Positions 1 through 11,900 of a stretch of 34,362 bases of DNA are shown in pieces (the first letter of the stretch is position 1; each line of letters begins with the position of its first letter). The notes under the pieces are model-generated. The model searched no databases. It saw nothing but the letters and a program-made list of their open reading frames with translations, and was not told the DNA's origin. The position numbers and the translations under genes are program-made. The DNA comes from Bacillus altitudinis 41KF2b. GTDB lineage: Bacteria; Bacillota; Bacilli; Bacillales; Bacillaceae. The DNA is taken from NCBI RefSeq assembly GCF_000691145.1, contig NZ_ASJC01000020.1, positions 1 through 34,362 of the forward strand, in the 5' to 3' direction.

Positions 1-2039
1 AGCGCATGTACCGTACAGGTGACTTGGTGAAGTGGACAGAGGATGGCGAACTGATCTATCTCGGTAGAAAAGACCATCAAGTGAGCATCCGCGGATTCCG
101 GATTGAGCTGTCAGAAATTGAAGCGCAGCTCCTTGCGCTAAATGAAGTGAAAGAAGCCGTCGTGACAACGGTCAAAGACGCAAGTGATCAAGACGCTCTT
201 GTCGCTTACGTCATCACAGATAAAGAAACGGATACGCTGAAAGAAAGCTTAAAGCGCATCTTGCCAGAATATATGGTGCCATCATGGATCATCAAGCTAG
301 ACCAGCTGCCAATGACGGCAAATGGCAAAGTGGATCTCAAAGCACTGCCAGCACCTGATATGGAAGCGAATCAAACAGCATACGAAGCGCCAAGAGATGA
401 AGTGGAAGCACTGCTTTGCGGCATTTGGGAAGATGTGCTTGGCGTCAGCCAAGTTGGTATTCACGACCATTTCTTCTTCCTTGGCGGAGATTCGATTAAA
501 GGCATCCAAATGGCAAGCAGACTCACGCAAGAAGGTTGGAAGCTCGATATGAAACTGCTTTTCCAATACCCAACAATTGCGGAGCTTCGCCCATATATCG
601 AAGAAGCGGACCTTCTCACAGCCGATCAGTCAGCTGTCGAAGGAGAGGTTATTTTAACACCGATACAGCGCTGGTTCTTTGAACGGAACTTTGATCACCA
701 GCACCACTGGAATCTCTCAATGATGCTTCATGCACCAAAGGGATTTGACTTGGCTGTCACAGAACAAGTTCTGCAAAAACTGCTCTCACATCATGATGCA
801 CTGCGCATGGTGTTCAGACAGGAGCATGATGACATGCTGCAATACAATCAGCGGGAGTTGACAGAACCATTTTCAATTATTTCTTGTGATGTTTCAAAAG
901 CGCAAGATGTGAAACAGGCGATTTCCACATACGCCAATGAGTATCAGCGTCAACTGAATCTTGAAAAGGGTCCATTGATGAAAGTGATTTGTTTCCATAC
1001 AGAAAACGGTGATCACTTACTCATCATCACACATCATCTTGTGATTGACGGCGTTTCTTGCCGGATTTTACTAGAAGACTTTATGTCTCTTTATCATCAG
1101 GCAGAAAAAGGAGAAACGATGGTTCTGCCGCCAAAAACGCACTCTTTCAAAGAATGGGCAGAAGCGATTGAACGATATGCGCAGTCACAGCTGCTAAAAA
1201 ACCAGAAGGAGTATTGGGCAGCGATTGAAAATAGACCGTTTACGACTTTACCTGTTGACCATGAAGTAAAAGAAAGAAAAGTCGCGGATACGAAAGCGGT
1301 CAAAATGCAGCTGACAGAAGCAGAAACCGAGCATCTGTTAACGAATATCCATCTTCCGTACACAACAGAAATGAATGATATTCTTCTATGTGCGCTTGGG
1401 CTGGCCGTTCAGGAATGGACAGGTCAATCTCATGTACATGTACAGCTTGAAGGTCATGGAAGAGAGGACATTTTATCAGGATTAGATATATCCCGCACAG
1501 TTGGCTGGTTTACGAGCATGTATCCAGTCGTTCTTGAAGCGAAACCGAATCAGACCATTGCAGACGCTATCAAAGGAACGAAAGAGATGCTACGGCGTGT
1601 ACCGAATAAAGGGATTGGTTACGGTATTTTAAGATACATGACACCATCCGAACCGTCAGTCAAACACGTGCAGCCTGAAATCAGCTTGAACTATCTTGGG
1701 CAGATTGATCAGGAAGTGACGACAGAACTCTTTGGGCCCTCAACCTATGATATGGGCCGTCAAGCAAGCCCTGAATCTGAAGCTGTTTATAAGCTGAACC
1801 TCAGCGGTCTTGTTCAGCACAATCAATTCATTCTGTCGTGCTCATATTGTGCAAGTGAATATGAAGAACAAACGATACAGCAGTTCATCGCATTGTTGAA
1901 GGAGAAGATCAGATCCATCATCACCCATTGCTTAGCGCATCAAGAGCGAGAATTTACACCAAGTGACTTCTCGGCTGCAGACCTTGAAATGGATGAAATG
2001 GACGATATCTTTGACATGCTTGAGGAGAAATTGACCTAA
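1..2039 (+). CDS. srfAB: Surfactin-type NRPS subunit 2, C-terminal part (SrfAB-like), 5' truncated by window
   Basis: Open at the left edge; the frame runs through base 3, so the ATG at base 6 is internal. It begins at motif A7 (YRTGDL) of an adenylation domain, followed by the A8 hinge and the A10 NGKVD lysine (about nt 320). A carrier domain follows with LGGDS, its phosphopantetheine serine at nt 492-494. An epimerization domain covers about nt 650-1940, with HHLVIDG (nt 1032-1052) and the E-type motif EGHGRE. The protein ends in an acidic helix ([14 protein letters not shown]) like the donor docking helices of SrfAB and TycA. This fits module 6 of a surfactin-type assembly line, which makes the D-Leu thioester handed to SrfAC. 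The upstream modules and any nested comS are outside the window, so its A-domain specificity cannot be read. Family assignment is firm; the exact subunit rests on the following srfAC. Confidence 0.93.
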   Translation, partial: RMYRTGDLVKWTEDGELIYLGRKDHQVSIRGFRIELSEIEAQLLALNEVKEAVVTTVKDASDQDALVAYVITDKETDTLKESLKRILPEYMVPSWIIKLDQLPMTANGKVDLKALPAPDMEANQTAYEAPRDEVEALLCGIWEDVLGVSQVGIHDHFFFLGGDSIKGIQMASRLTQEGWKLDMKLLFQYPTIAELRPYIEEADLLTADQSAVEGEVILTPIQRWFFERNFDHQHHWNLSMMLHAPKGFDLAVTEQVLQKLLSHHDALRMVFRQEHDDMLQYNQRELTEPFSIISCDVSKAQDVKQAISTYANEYQRQLNLEKGPLMKVICFHTENGDHLLIITHHLVIDGVSCRILLEDFMSLYHQAEKGETMVLPPKTHSFKEWAEAIERYAQSQLLKNQKEYWAAIENRPFTTLPVDHEVKERKVADTKAVKMQLTEAETEHLLTNIHLPYTTEMNDILLCALGLAVQEWTGQSHVHVQLEGHGREDILSGLDISRTVGWFTSMYPVVLEAKPNQTIADAIKGTKEMLRRVPNKGIGYGILRYMTPSEPSVKHVQPEISLNYLGQIDQEVTTELFGPSTYDMGRQASPESEAVYKLNLSGLVQHNQFILSCSYCASEYEEQTIQQFIALLKEKIRSIITHCLAHQEREFTPSDFSAADLEMDEMDDIFDMLEEKLT
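1935..2036 (+). other. Donor docking (COM) helix of SrfAB-like subunit
   Basis: The last ~30 residues after the epimerase form a short acidic amphipathic segment ending LEEKLT. Donor COM helices at the ends of Bacillus NRPS subunits that finish in an epimerase look like this. The partner is presumably the start of the next protein (MSQFKRDQVQDMYYLSP), an acceptor COM plus the first C-domain motif. Pairing is inferred from family knowledge. Confidence 0.6.
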
Positions 2040-2084
2040 CACCACTAGATCAGTCATGAAAAAGGGGAAGGAGGAATGAAATAG

Positions 2085-5000
2085 ATGAGTCAATTTAAAA
2101 GGGATCAAGTTCAAGATATGTACTATCTGTCACCGATGCAAGAAGGAATGCTGTTTCATACCCTCCATCATCAAGAAAAAGGCTTTTATGTAGAACAAAT
2201 GGATATGAACGTGAAGGGCACACTTCGGCATGATTTGCTTGAGAAAAGCATGAATATCATTGTGGAACGGTACGATATTTTTCGTACCGTGTTCCTCCAC
2301 GAAAAAGTGAAGCGTCCTGTCCAAGTTGTATTAAAAAATCGACCTTTCCAGCTTGATGTTGTGGACATACAGGATCTTTCTGAAAGTGAACAGCTTGAAC
2401 GTATTGATCGTTTTAAACAAAAGGATCAGCTGAGAGGATTTGATCTCTCGAAGGATCTGCTCATGCGGGCCTCTGTTTTTCAAACGGGTCCTTCAAGCTA
2501 TCGCTGGATATGGAGCTATCACCATATCCTTCTAGATGGCTGGTGTTTTGGCCTAGTTGTGCAGGAATTGTTTGCGATTTATCATGCACTTTTGCATGAC
2601 ATCCCTTATAGGCTGGAGCCAGTCAAGCCATATAAAGAATATATTCAATGGCTGGAAAAACAAGATAAACAAGCCTCACTTGAATATTGGACGCAATCTT
2701 TGGCTGGTTTTGAGGGGCAGTCGACTTTTAAAGAACAGCGAAAGCAAACAAATGAGCATGAATTAGGCGAAATCGAATGGGCCATGAGTAAAGAAGAAAC
2801 TGCTGCTTTATCAGAGTTAGCCTTGCAGCAGAATGCCACGTTAAGCAGTGCGCTTCAATCGGCTTGGTCCATTTTACTAAGCAGGTATCAGCGCTCAAAC
2901 GATGTGTTGTTTGGAACGGTTGTGTCAGGACGTCCGGCAGATTTAGCTGGTGTGGACCGGATGGTGGGGTTGTTCATCAATGTCATTCCAAGACGAATTC
3001 AGCTGACAGACCAAATGACGTTCCGTTCTCTATTATCAGAGACGCAGCAGCAGTCTTTAGCGGCTGAACCGCACCAATATATCCCGATTTATGATATTCA
3101 GGCTAAGGCAGGTCAGCAGCAGCTCATTGATCATATTGTGGTGTTTGAGAATGTCCCTGCTGCAAAGAAAGACGAGCAGGAGTCACTGCTTGGCTTTACA
3201 GTAGAAGACATGAATGTCTATGAGAAATCGAACTATGATCTCAATTTACTGGCGTCGCCCGGGGAACAATTGCAGCTGAAGCTGGCCTTTAATCAGCGTG
3301 CATTTGATCCTGCATTTGTCCATAAATTAAAGGATCAGCTGACCCTTTTGATCAAAGGGGCCATCAAACATCCAGATCAGTTAGTTCATATACTGACACT
3401 TGTGACAAAGCAGGAAAAACAGCGAATGTTAGAGGAATGGAATGCACCTGAGCTGGAGCATGATCAGCTTTATTTGACAAAGTGGTTTGAGCATAATGTC
3501 CGAAAACAGCCGAATGCAGTGGCATTATCAGCAGGTGATCACACGATGACATATGCGGAGCTGAACGAACAAGCCAATCGACTGGCAAGGCATTTGCAAA
3601 AAAATGGGGTGGGTCATCAAACGGTGACCGCCATTTTAGCAGAGCGGACACCTGAACTCATTGTCAGTTTACTCGCTGTCTTAAAAGCAGGTGCCACCTA
3701 TGTGTCGATTGATCCAGATTATCCAGAAAGCCGTATCCAATATATGCTGAGAGACAGCGGAGCGACGCATCTTCTGACTCATTCATCCTTTATCAGTCAG
3801 ACGAGGTCACTCGCATTTGATGGCACGTATCTTTTTGCAGATGATCAAGAAATTTTACTGATGAGCTCAGAGAATCTGCCACTTGAAGCTGGTTTAGATG
3901 ATACGGCATACATCATGTATACATCTGGAACAACCGGACAGCCAAAAGGCATCATGACGACCCATTCCAATATTGCCCGGGTGGTCAAAAATACGAATTA
4001 TTTAACCATTTTAGAAACAGATACATTGCTGTCGTTATCAAATAGCGTATTTGATGGCTTTACATTTGATGTATATGGTGCGCTTTTAAACGGAGCAAAG
4101 CTTGTCCTGCCGCAAAAAGAAACCATTTTAGATATGGGGAAGCTCACTGAGTTGATAAAAGGAGAGCATATTTCTGTCATGTTTGTTCCAACCGCTTTAT
4201 TCCATCTTCTCGTTGATGAAGGAACAGACTGGATGCGCGGTGTGCGTAAGGTGCTGTTTGGGGGAGAGAGGGCATCGGTTCAGCATGTGAGAAAAGCCTT
4301 TGATGTGATGGGAAAAGGCAGATTGTTGAATGTATACGGACCAACCGAATCAACGGTTTTTGCCACATATTATCCGATAGATGAAGTGATCCCTTTAGAG
4401 GCACGTTCTATTCCAATTGGGAAGCCGCTCAACCAGACGGGCGCTTATATATTGAGTGAGCACAGACAGCTTCAGCCGATTGGAATGGTTGGAGAGCTTT
4501 GTCTGAGCGGCAAAGGACTGGCAAAAGGGTATTTGAATCGTCCTGATCTGACAAAACAAGTCTTTATCGCCCATCCATTCGCTGCGGGTGAGCGCCTGTA
4601 TCGCACGGGGGATTTAGCTTACTTTCGAGAAGACGGTCTGATTGAGTATGCAGGCAGAGTTGATGATCAGGTAAAAATTCGAGGACACCGAATTGAACTG
4701 ACAGAAATTGAAGCCAACCTTCTCATGCACCCAGGTGTAAAACAAGCTGTACTCCTAGCGGATCATGATGAAACCAATCATACAAGGCTGCTTGCCTATA
4801 TCACGTGTGATGATGCATGGAAAGGCAAACTCGATGACATCAAATCAAGGCTGAAAGAGCGTCTTCCAGCTTATATGCTGCCTCATGAGCTGATTGAACT
4901 GGAGAACCTCCCACTTACGCCAAACGGGAAGGTTGATAAACGCCAGCTACCAAAACCAGAGGCACCGCAAGGAAACCGCCGTGTGAAACTGCCCGCAAAT

Positions 5001-5918
5001 GAAGTGGAACAAAAGCTGCTGGTAATGTGGCGGGAAGTACTTGAACGAGAGGATATTAGCACAGATGACCATTTCTTTGAGCTTGGCGGACATTCTTTAA
5101 AAGCAATGTCTCTTTTGTCCAAAGTATCAAAAGAGTTTGAGGTTCAGGTGCCGATCCATTTGTTGTTTGAGACCCCGACGATTGAAGCACTTAGTCATTA
5201 TATTCAGCATCAGGACGGGGAAACCGCTGGCTATCTTGTATTCAATGAATCTCAAACATCAACAGTCTTTGCTCTTCCGCCATTACCAGGCTACGGCTTT
5301 ATCTATCAGGAAGCAGCAAAAACGCTTGATGATGTTCGGCTAGTCGCCTTTGATTTTATTGAAACGAATAACCGAATGGCGCAGTACGTTCAGCATATTC
5401 AGCACCTTCAGCCAAAAGGGCCGCTGACGTTGATGGGGTACTCAGGCGGATGTTACCTCGCCTTTGAGCTTGTTCAAGCGCTTGAACAAGTAGGACGGAC
5501 AGTCGAGAAAGTCATCATGATCGATTCCTATAAGAAAATTGGAGAAAGTGATTTAGAAGGACGATCCATTGATGATGATATTGAAGCGATTGTTCATCAA
5601 ACGAAACAAAGCGAACTTGCTCAAGGGGAGATCGTTCAAGAAGCGCTTGCCCAAAAGACGCGCGCCTACTATGAAACGTTTGTTAAGGGGGTGAATCAAG
5701 GCAAAATACAGGCAGATATTACGTTCATCCAATCTGAAGAACAAATAGCGATCCCGGACTGGATGGAAGAGTGGACACAGGCAACGGCCGGATCTTTTAC
5801 CCAATACCAAGGCTATGGCCGGCATGCTGATATGTTCAAACAGAAAGAATGTGCAGTTCAAAATGCAAAGCTGATCAAACATATTGTCAATCAAACAAAT
5901 AGAGAACGAGTCTTGTAA
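2085..5918 (+). CDS. srfAC: Surfactin-type NRPS subunit 3 with cyclizing thioesterase (SrfAC-like, C-A-T-TE)
   Basis: 1277 aa, about the length of B. subtilis SrfAC. The C domain (1-440) has HHILLDG at 146-152 and the SPMQEGMLFH start of D-accepting C domains, matching the upstream epimerase. The A domain (about 460-960) has MYTSGTTGQPKG near 610. Hand alignment to PheA gives the code D-G-F-F-L-G-V-V-F-K, an Ile/Val-type pocket rather than the Leu pocket of SrfAC; this agrees with pumilacidin and lichenysin, which carry Ile or Val at residue 7. The carrier serine is S1004 (LGGHS). The thioesterase (about 1050-1277) shows the triad S1120 (GYSGG), D1147 (MIDSY), H1247 (GRHAD); it would release and lactonize the lipoheptapeptide. 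AAGGAGG lies ahead of ATG 2085. It sits 45 bp after srfAB, apparently in the same operon. Confidence 0.95.
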   Translation: MSQFKRDQVQDMYYLSPMQEGMLFHTLHHQEKGFYVEQMDMNVKGTLRHDLLEKSMNIIVERYDIFRTVFLHEKVKRPVQVVLKNRPFQLDVVDIQDLSESEQLERIDRFKQKDQLRGFDLSKDLLMRASVFQTGPSSYRWIWSYHHILLDGWCFGLVVQELFAIYHALLHDIPYRLEPVKPYKEYIQWLEKQDKQASLEYWTQSLAGFEGQSTFKEQRKQTNEHELGEIEWAMSKEETAALSELALQQNATLSSALQSAWSILLSRYQRSNDVLFGTVVSGRPADLAGVDRMVGLFINVIPRRIQLTDQMTFRSLLSETQQQSLAAEPHQYIPIYDIQAKAGQQQLIDHIVVFENVPAAKKDEQESLLGFTVEDMNVYEKSNYDLNLLASPGEQLQLKLAFNQRAFDPAFVHKLKDQLTLLIKGAIKHPDQLVHILTLVTKQEKQRMLEEWNAPELEHDQLYLTKWFEHNVRKQPNAVALSAGDHTMTYAELNEQANRLARHLQKNGVGHQTVTAILAERTPELIVSLLAVLKAGATYVSIDPDYPESRIQYMLRDSGATHLLTHSSFISQTRSLAFDGTYLFADDQEILLMSSENLPLEAGLDDTAYIMYTSGTTGQPKGIMTTHSNIARVVKNTNYLTILETDTLLSLSNSVFDGFTFDVYGALLNGAKLVLPQKETILDMGKLTELIKGEHISVMFVPTALFHLLVDEGTDWMRGVRKVLFGGERASVQHVRKAFDVMGKGRLLNVYGPTESTVFATYYPIDEVIPLEARSIPIGKPLNQTGAYILSEHRQLQPIGMVGELCLSGKGLAKGYLNRPDLTKQVFIAHPFAAGERLYRTGDLAYFREDGLIEYAGRVDDQVKIRGHRIELTEIEANLLMHPGVKQAVLLADHDETNHTRLLAYITCDDAWKGKLDDIKSRLKERLPAYMLPHELIELENLPLTPNGKVDKRQLPKPEAPQGNRRVKLPANEVEQKLLVMWREVLEREDISTDDHFFELGGHSLKAMSLLSKVSKEFEVQVPIHLLFETPTIEALSHYIQHQDGETAGYLVFNESQTSTVFALPPLPGYGFIYQEAAKTLDDVRLVAFDFIETNNRMAQYVQHIQHLQPKGPLTLMGYSGGCYLAFELVQALEQVGRTVEKVIMIDSYKKIGESDLEGRSIDDDIEAIVHQTKQSELAQGEIVQEALAQKTRAYYETFVKGVNQGKIQADITFIQSEEQIAIPDWMEEWTQATAGSFTQYQGYGRHADMFKQKECAVQNAKLIKHIVNQTNRERVL

Positions 5919-5926
5919 ACTTTAGA

Positions 5927-5959
5927 TTAGGCAGGATGCAGCCTTGCAGTCCTGCCTAA
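5927..5959 (+). other. Strong hairpin between srfAC and stsA, no T-run
   Basis: The 62-bp gap between srfAC and stsA is mostly a near-perfect inverted repeat. TTAGGCAGGATGCA pairs with TGCA(G)TCCTGCCTAA around a GCCT loop, giving 14 pairs with one bulged G. It starts 8 bp after the srfAC stop. The following bases are CAAAAAAGG, so a U-tract for intrinsic termination is missing on this strand. It could be a processing or mRNA-stability element, an attenuator, or the worn-out terminator of an ancestral gene end. The structure is seen directly; the role is inference. Confidence 0.6.
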
Positions 5960-5980
5960 CAAAAAAGGAAAGGAACTCAT

Positions 5981-8900
5981 ATGAAACCATCAACCATTAA
6001 CCAAACGAGTAGACATGAATCAATGGATGCGATTTTACAAGATGTAAAGACAACCATTTTACAAACCAACGAAATCGAACGCTTCGCTGTTTTTTCACGT
6101 GAAAAAACCATTCGACCGCGGCCGTATCACCTCTCTCATTTATTTCTCGACAAGCACATTGAGCAGGAGGCCGCAGCGGAAGCGATACAGACGCAAAAGG
6201 CTGTACCTGCTTTGGCCGATATGCCGCCCGCTCTTTCCTATGGAGGGGATCTCGACGTCACACAAGGCGCACAGACCTTACAGGACGTCTTAACAGAGGC
6301 TGCAAAAACGACAAATGGGCTTACGTATATCGTGAATAGCAAGAACGAACTTACACAATCTTATGCGCAGTTACAAGGGGACGCCGAGAGGGTTCTGACT
6401 GGTTTAAGGGCACTGGGGCTTAAGGCAGGCGATCCTGTTTTCTTTCAATTCTCATCGAATCATGCCATGGTCACTGCCTTTTGGGCATGTGTATTAGGCG
6501 GATTTGTTCCAACGCTTGTGTCGGCTGCCCCAACCTATCGGGAGATGAATGCTGCAGTGAAGAAGCTTCATCACGCTTGGAAGCTGCTCGAGCATCCGCT
6601 CATCCTAACAGATGACTCACTGATCGAGGAGGTGCAAGGGTTAGCCTTCCTGTGGCATACAGACCAATTACGTGTCGCAGCAGTTGAGCCGATGCTGACA
6701 TTAGAAAGAGATACAGCCGCTCACCCTGCCGCGCCAGATGATTCCGTCTTCTTTATCTTAACGTCTGGAAGTACAGGGATGCCAAAGTGTGTAGAGCATT
6801 CCCATAGAAGTGTGCTGGCGAACGTCAAAGGAACAGTGGCAGCGAATCAATTTACACAAGAGGATGTCTCGTTAGACTGGATGCCTTTAGATCATATTGG
6901 TGGCATCGTGATGTTCCACCTTGTCAATGTGTACACAGGCTGCGAGCAGATTCGGGCAAGAACAGATGACTTTATCGCTCAGCCGCTGCGGTGGCTTGAC
7001 TGGATGGACCGCTACCGTGCAACGAAGACATGGGCACCTAACTTTGCATTTGCGATGATCAATGATTATGAGAAAGAGATTTCATCAGGGTCTTGGGATC
7101 TGTCGGCGATGACCTGCATGATCAATGGGGCAGAGGCGGTCGTTCCAAAAACCATCCACCGATTTCTACACCTGCTTGCTCCGCACGGCTTAAAGGGAGA
7201 TGTGATCAGACCGGCTTTCGGCATGTCTGAAATCTCATCAGCGGTTGTGTTTTCCTTTGCGATTGAGCGTGGAGATGAAAACAGCGGGGTTCTGACCTTT
7301 GAGGAAACGTCGCTGACAGAGCAGCTAAGACCAGCAGAAGCACGTGAGACAGGAACCGTCAGCTTTACAGAGCTGGGCAAACCGATTCCAGGTATCACGA
7401 TACGCATCGTCAATCATCAGCATGAGCTTCTTCCAGAAGATCATATTGGCCGTGTGCAAATAAAAGGTCCAACCACCATGAAGGGTTATTACCGGAATGA
7501 CGAAGCGAATCAAGAAGTATTTCAAGCGGATGGCTGGTTTCACACGGGTGATTTAGGTTTCCTGCACGAAGGAAGGCTGACACTAACCAGTAGAGAAAAA
7601 GACATGATTATCATCAACGGGAAAAACTATCACAACTATGAAATTGAAGCCATAGCAGAGGAAGTACCGGGAGTAGAAACGAGCTTTGTGGCTGCTTGTT
7701 CTGTCCGAATGGAGGCTTCTGCATCCGATGAACTGATTCTCTTTTTTACACCGAAGCTGTATGAGCCGGCTTATATTATGAGGGCAAGTCAGCACATTAA
7801 ATCCCATATTGCAACAAAAATGGGCTTGTCTGCATCTCGAATCATTCCTGTCCAGAAGCATGCATTTCCCAAAACAAGCTCTGGAAAAATAGAAAGGGCA
7901 CAGCTCAAGACAAGATGGCAAGAAGGCGAATTTGATGAAATGATCATGGAAATGGACATGAGACTTGAAAATGAACATACCTTGCCTGATTGGAGTTATC
8001 AAAAGAAGTGGATACCTGCTCCACTTGATGCAGCTGACAAGCAGATCATAGGGGACGTTGTGATCTTTGCAGATCCATTAGGACTGGCAGATCAATTGAA
8101 ATCTTTTGCAAACAGTGAACAAACATACATTACGGTTGAACCGGGTCAAGCGTTCAAACAACTCACACACACTCACTTCATCATCCACCCGAATCGGCCG
8201 TCTGACTACGAACAACTCTTTGAGACGCTCCGTTCGTATGGCGTTTCGGTGAAACACATCATTCACCTTTGGAACTATACAAACCAAGAAGACAAGCTTT
8301 ATGTGGACAAGGCAAAACAAGCGCAGAAAACGGGCAGCATGAGTGCATTATTTTTAACAAAAGCCATTTCCGTCTATGAGGAGCAGGTGGCCATCACTTT
8401 TGTCTCAGCCCATGCGATGAATGTGCCGGAGGATCAAATCCACGATGTAGAAAAAGCAACGACAGTAGGACTGATGACAGCAATTCAGCATGAATGGCCG
8501 TTTATCAAGGTGCAATGTCTTGATTTTTCTCTAGCAGAATCGGTATCTAGTCATTCTCATGCAATGGCGATTATGGCAGAACTTACACATGACCAAGACC
8601 GTCATGTTGCTGCTTATCGTCAAGGTGTTCGTTATATTCCCTTTTTAGCACCTCTTCATTTGGAAAAGGAACAGAAAAGGAAAGAGCCGCCATTTGAATC
8701 ATCTGGGCTTTATGTCATAACAGGCGGGCTAGGCGGAATTGGACGTTTAGTCAGTGAACACCTACTGACATCTTATCAAGCACATCTCGTATTGCTTGGA
8801 AGGAAAGAAAGAGAGGCACTTTCTAGTGACCAGCAAGAGACATTGTCTTTGCTAGAAAAGCAGGCAAAAGTGCATGGCGGCAAGGTTCTTTATGAGAAAG

Positions 8901-11900
8901 CAGACATCACGGCTGAAAAAGAGGTGGAAGCGATCATCTCTAGACATGAGGTCGCTGGAAATCGAAGGCTGGATGGCATCATTCATTTCGCAGGTATCAT
9001 TCAAGAAGAACTGCTTGCTGATATGACATCTGTGTCTCTGAATGACATGTACGAAGCGAAGGTATATGGAACGATTGCGCTTCATGAAGCTGCCTCCAAA
9101 CGCAGGAATGTTTTATTTCTTTCCAGCTCGTCAGCCCGAACGCTAAAGGGCGGTATGACTGTCGGCGCCTATTGCGCTGCCAATGAGTTCGTGGAACAAT
9201 TTGCTCATTATCAGAAGCTGACATCTACAGTGAAGCCATATTGCTTTAGTTTCAGCATGTGGGACGAGATTGGAATGAGTGAAGGCTCCATGATAAAAGG
9301 CATTTTAAAAGAAAGAGGTTATCTCCCAATTTCAAAGCAGGCAGGCTTCCAAACGATGCTCGCATGTCTGATGACAGATGCTCCGCTCATTTATACGGGA
9401 TTGGATCGATCGAAGAAAGAGATTCACGAGATGGTCCATGCGGATGCGGAGATGCAAACAGAGCAGACCTTTTACGTCTTTTTCAAAACTGATCAAACAA
9501 AGGCGGTGGAAGAGCGGCTTTATCAATCGATTCATACATGTTTACAGTCCCGTCTATCTGGTGAATATGCCGTGCATTTGTTTCCTGAGGAATATTGGAA
9601 AGAAACAGAAGATGGAACGCCAGATGAGGCATATTTTCATGAATTAATAGAAGAAAGCGGAATGGATTCAGACAACAGAGCACCTCACACAGAAACGGAG
9701 AAACTGCTCGCACACATTTGGTCAGAGCTGCTCGGTGTCTCAGATGTCAATTGCGGCGATCATTTCTTTCTACTAGGAGGTCATTCGCTGAAGGCGACGC
9801 AAATGCTGTCTGCGGTTAGACAAAAAACAGGGTTTGACGTGCCGCTTGCTGTGTTGTTTGAACATACGAGACTCGGAGAATTAGCAGACTGGATCGATTC
9901 AAATGCCAAAGCAGATGAAGTGATTCCGATGAGAAAAATGGAGAAGGGTCAGGAAATTCCGATGTCTTATGCCCAGCAAAGACAGTGGTTCCTCTATCAA
10001 TTAGAGCCGGATCTGCCATTTTACAATAATACGATTTCTTTTCGGATGAACGGGCCTTTAGATATCAAGGTGCTTCAGGAAAGTCTACATCATATGGTGG
10101 AAAGACATGAATCGCTCAGAACGTCCTTTACAATGAGCGGGGATGAACCGGTACAGGTCATTCATGAACAGATGGCTCTTCCAGAGCTTGAGGTGATGGA
10201 CCTTTCAGGCATAGCAGCGTCACAGGAAGAGAAAGAACAAAAAGCGGCTGAATGGGCGAAAGAAGAGGCATCCACACCTTTTCAATTAGAACACGAAGCG
10301 CTCTTTCGAGTGAAGCTGATTCGACTTTCACCCGCAGAGCATATCTTGCTTATGTCCATTCACCACATCGTGTCAGATGGCTGGTCGATCGGCATTGTGG
10401 CAAGAGAATTATCCGAGTGGTATACAGCGGCGATCGAAGGGCGGGAGCCTCACTTGCCGGCACTGCCAATTCAATATGCGGATTACGCAATGTGGCAGAA
10501 GGAGTATTTGACAGGAGAACCACTAGGTAAGCAGCTTGCCTATTGGAAGGAGCAATTTGCGGCACCTGTTGAAGATTTGGTATTGCCGTATGATCATCCG
10601 CGGCCGGCCGTTCAATCCTACAAAGGGAAGACGAAAACATATCAGCTGTCGAAGTCACTGTCTAAAAAGATTGCTGCGCTATCCAAGAAAACAGACAGCA
10701 CACTGTATATGACCTTGCTGTCGGCTTTCTCTACTCTCTTACATCGATTGTCTTCACAGGACGAGTTTGTCATTGGCTCGGTCATTGCTGGGAGAAATCG
10801 AACGGAAATGGAGCATTTAATCGGATTTTTCGTGAATACATTGGCGCTTCGGATCGACCATAGCGGGAATCCAGCCTTTACGGAATTATTAGAGCGAGTG
10901 AAGGAGACAACCGTCGGTGCTTATGCACATCAGGATGTGCCGTTTGAGATGGTGGTCGATGAATTGAATATTGTGCGTGATGCCAGTAAGCAGCCGCTGT
11001 TTCAGGTCATGTTTGTTCTGCAAAACTTACCGCTTGAAGCATCTCCAATGGGGGAGGCGACGTCGGTTTTAGCCATTGAAGATAATGATACAGCGAAATT
11101 TGATCTCTCTCTGTTTGTGTTTGAAGGAGCTGAAGGTCTTCAGTTAAAACTTGAGTATCATGCGGATTTATTTTCTGATGACACGATGGAGCGATTCCTT
11201 GCATACTACGAGCACCTGCTTGAAGGAATTTGTGAAAATCCAGCGCAGCCGATCAGACAAGTGAATTTCCTGCCAGAGAAAGAAAAGCATCAATTGCTCT
11301 ATGAATGGAGCGGAAAGACTGATCAACCAAAAGGTCCGCTACTCATGACGGAACGATTTGAAGCGCAAGTGAAAAAGACACCTCATGCAGTGGCGCTCGA
11401 GTTCCAGGGAGATGAGTGGACGTACCAAGAGTTACATGAGAAAGTCGATCGTCTAGCAGCCTATTTGCAGCAGCGAGGCGTGACGCCGCATGAACCAGTT
11501 GGACTGCTCATCGACAGATCGCCTGAAATGATTCTTGGGGTGCTGGCCATTGTGAAAGCAGGCGGGGCTTATGTGCCAATTGATCCTGAATATCCAGATG
11601 CCCGCATTGACTATATGCTGAGAGATACAGGGATTCAGCTTTTACTGACAAAAAATGAATGGCTGAAAAAAGTATCCATCCATCAAACGGAACTTATTTG
11701 TCTTGATCAAGGGTATGAAGAATTTTTACCAGAAGCAGAGGTCATGCCCGCTGCACTAAGACCTGATGGACTTGCTTATATCAATTACACATCGGGGTCA
11801 ACTGGACAGCCAAAAGGAGTACTGATCCCGCATCAAGCGGTCGTCCGGCTTGTGTGTGAAACAGACTATGTCACCCTTAATGAACAAACGCGCATTTTAC

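Noticed and set aside
5927..5959. Classical intrinsic terminator after srfAC
   Set aside because: No T-run on either strand adjoining the stem in the correct position.
6230..7900. First StsA A domain as a fatty acyl-AMP ligase for lipid initiation
   Set aside because: It carries the WMPLDHIGG signature of PksJ-type keto-acid activating domains and is followed by a KR, not by an acyl-carrier and C-starter domain.
8704..9400. KR domains as evidence of a hybrid PKS-NRPS
   Set aside because: No KS or AT domain is present anywhere; the KR belongs to depsipeptide modules that reduce alpha-keto groups.
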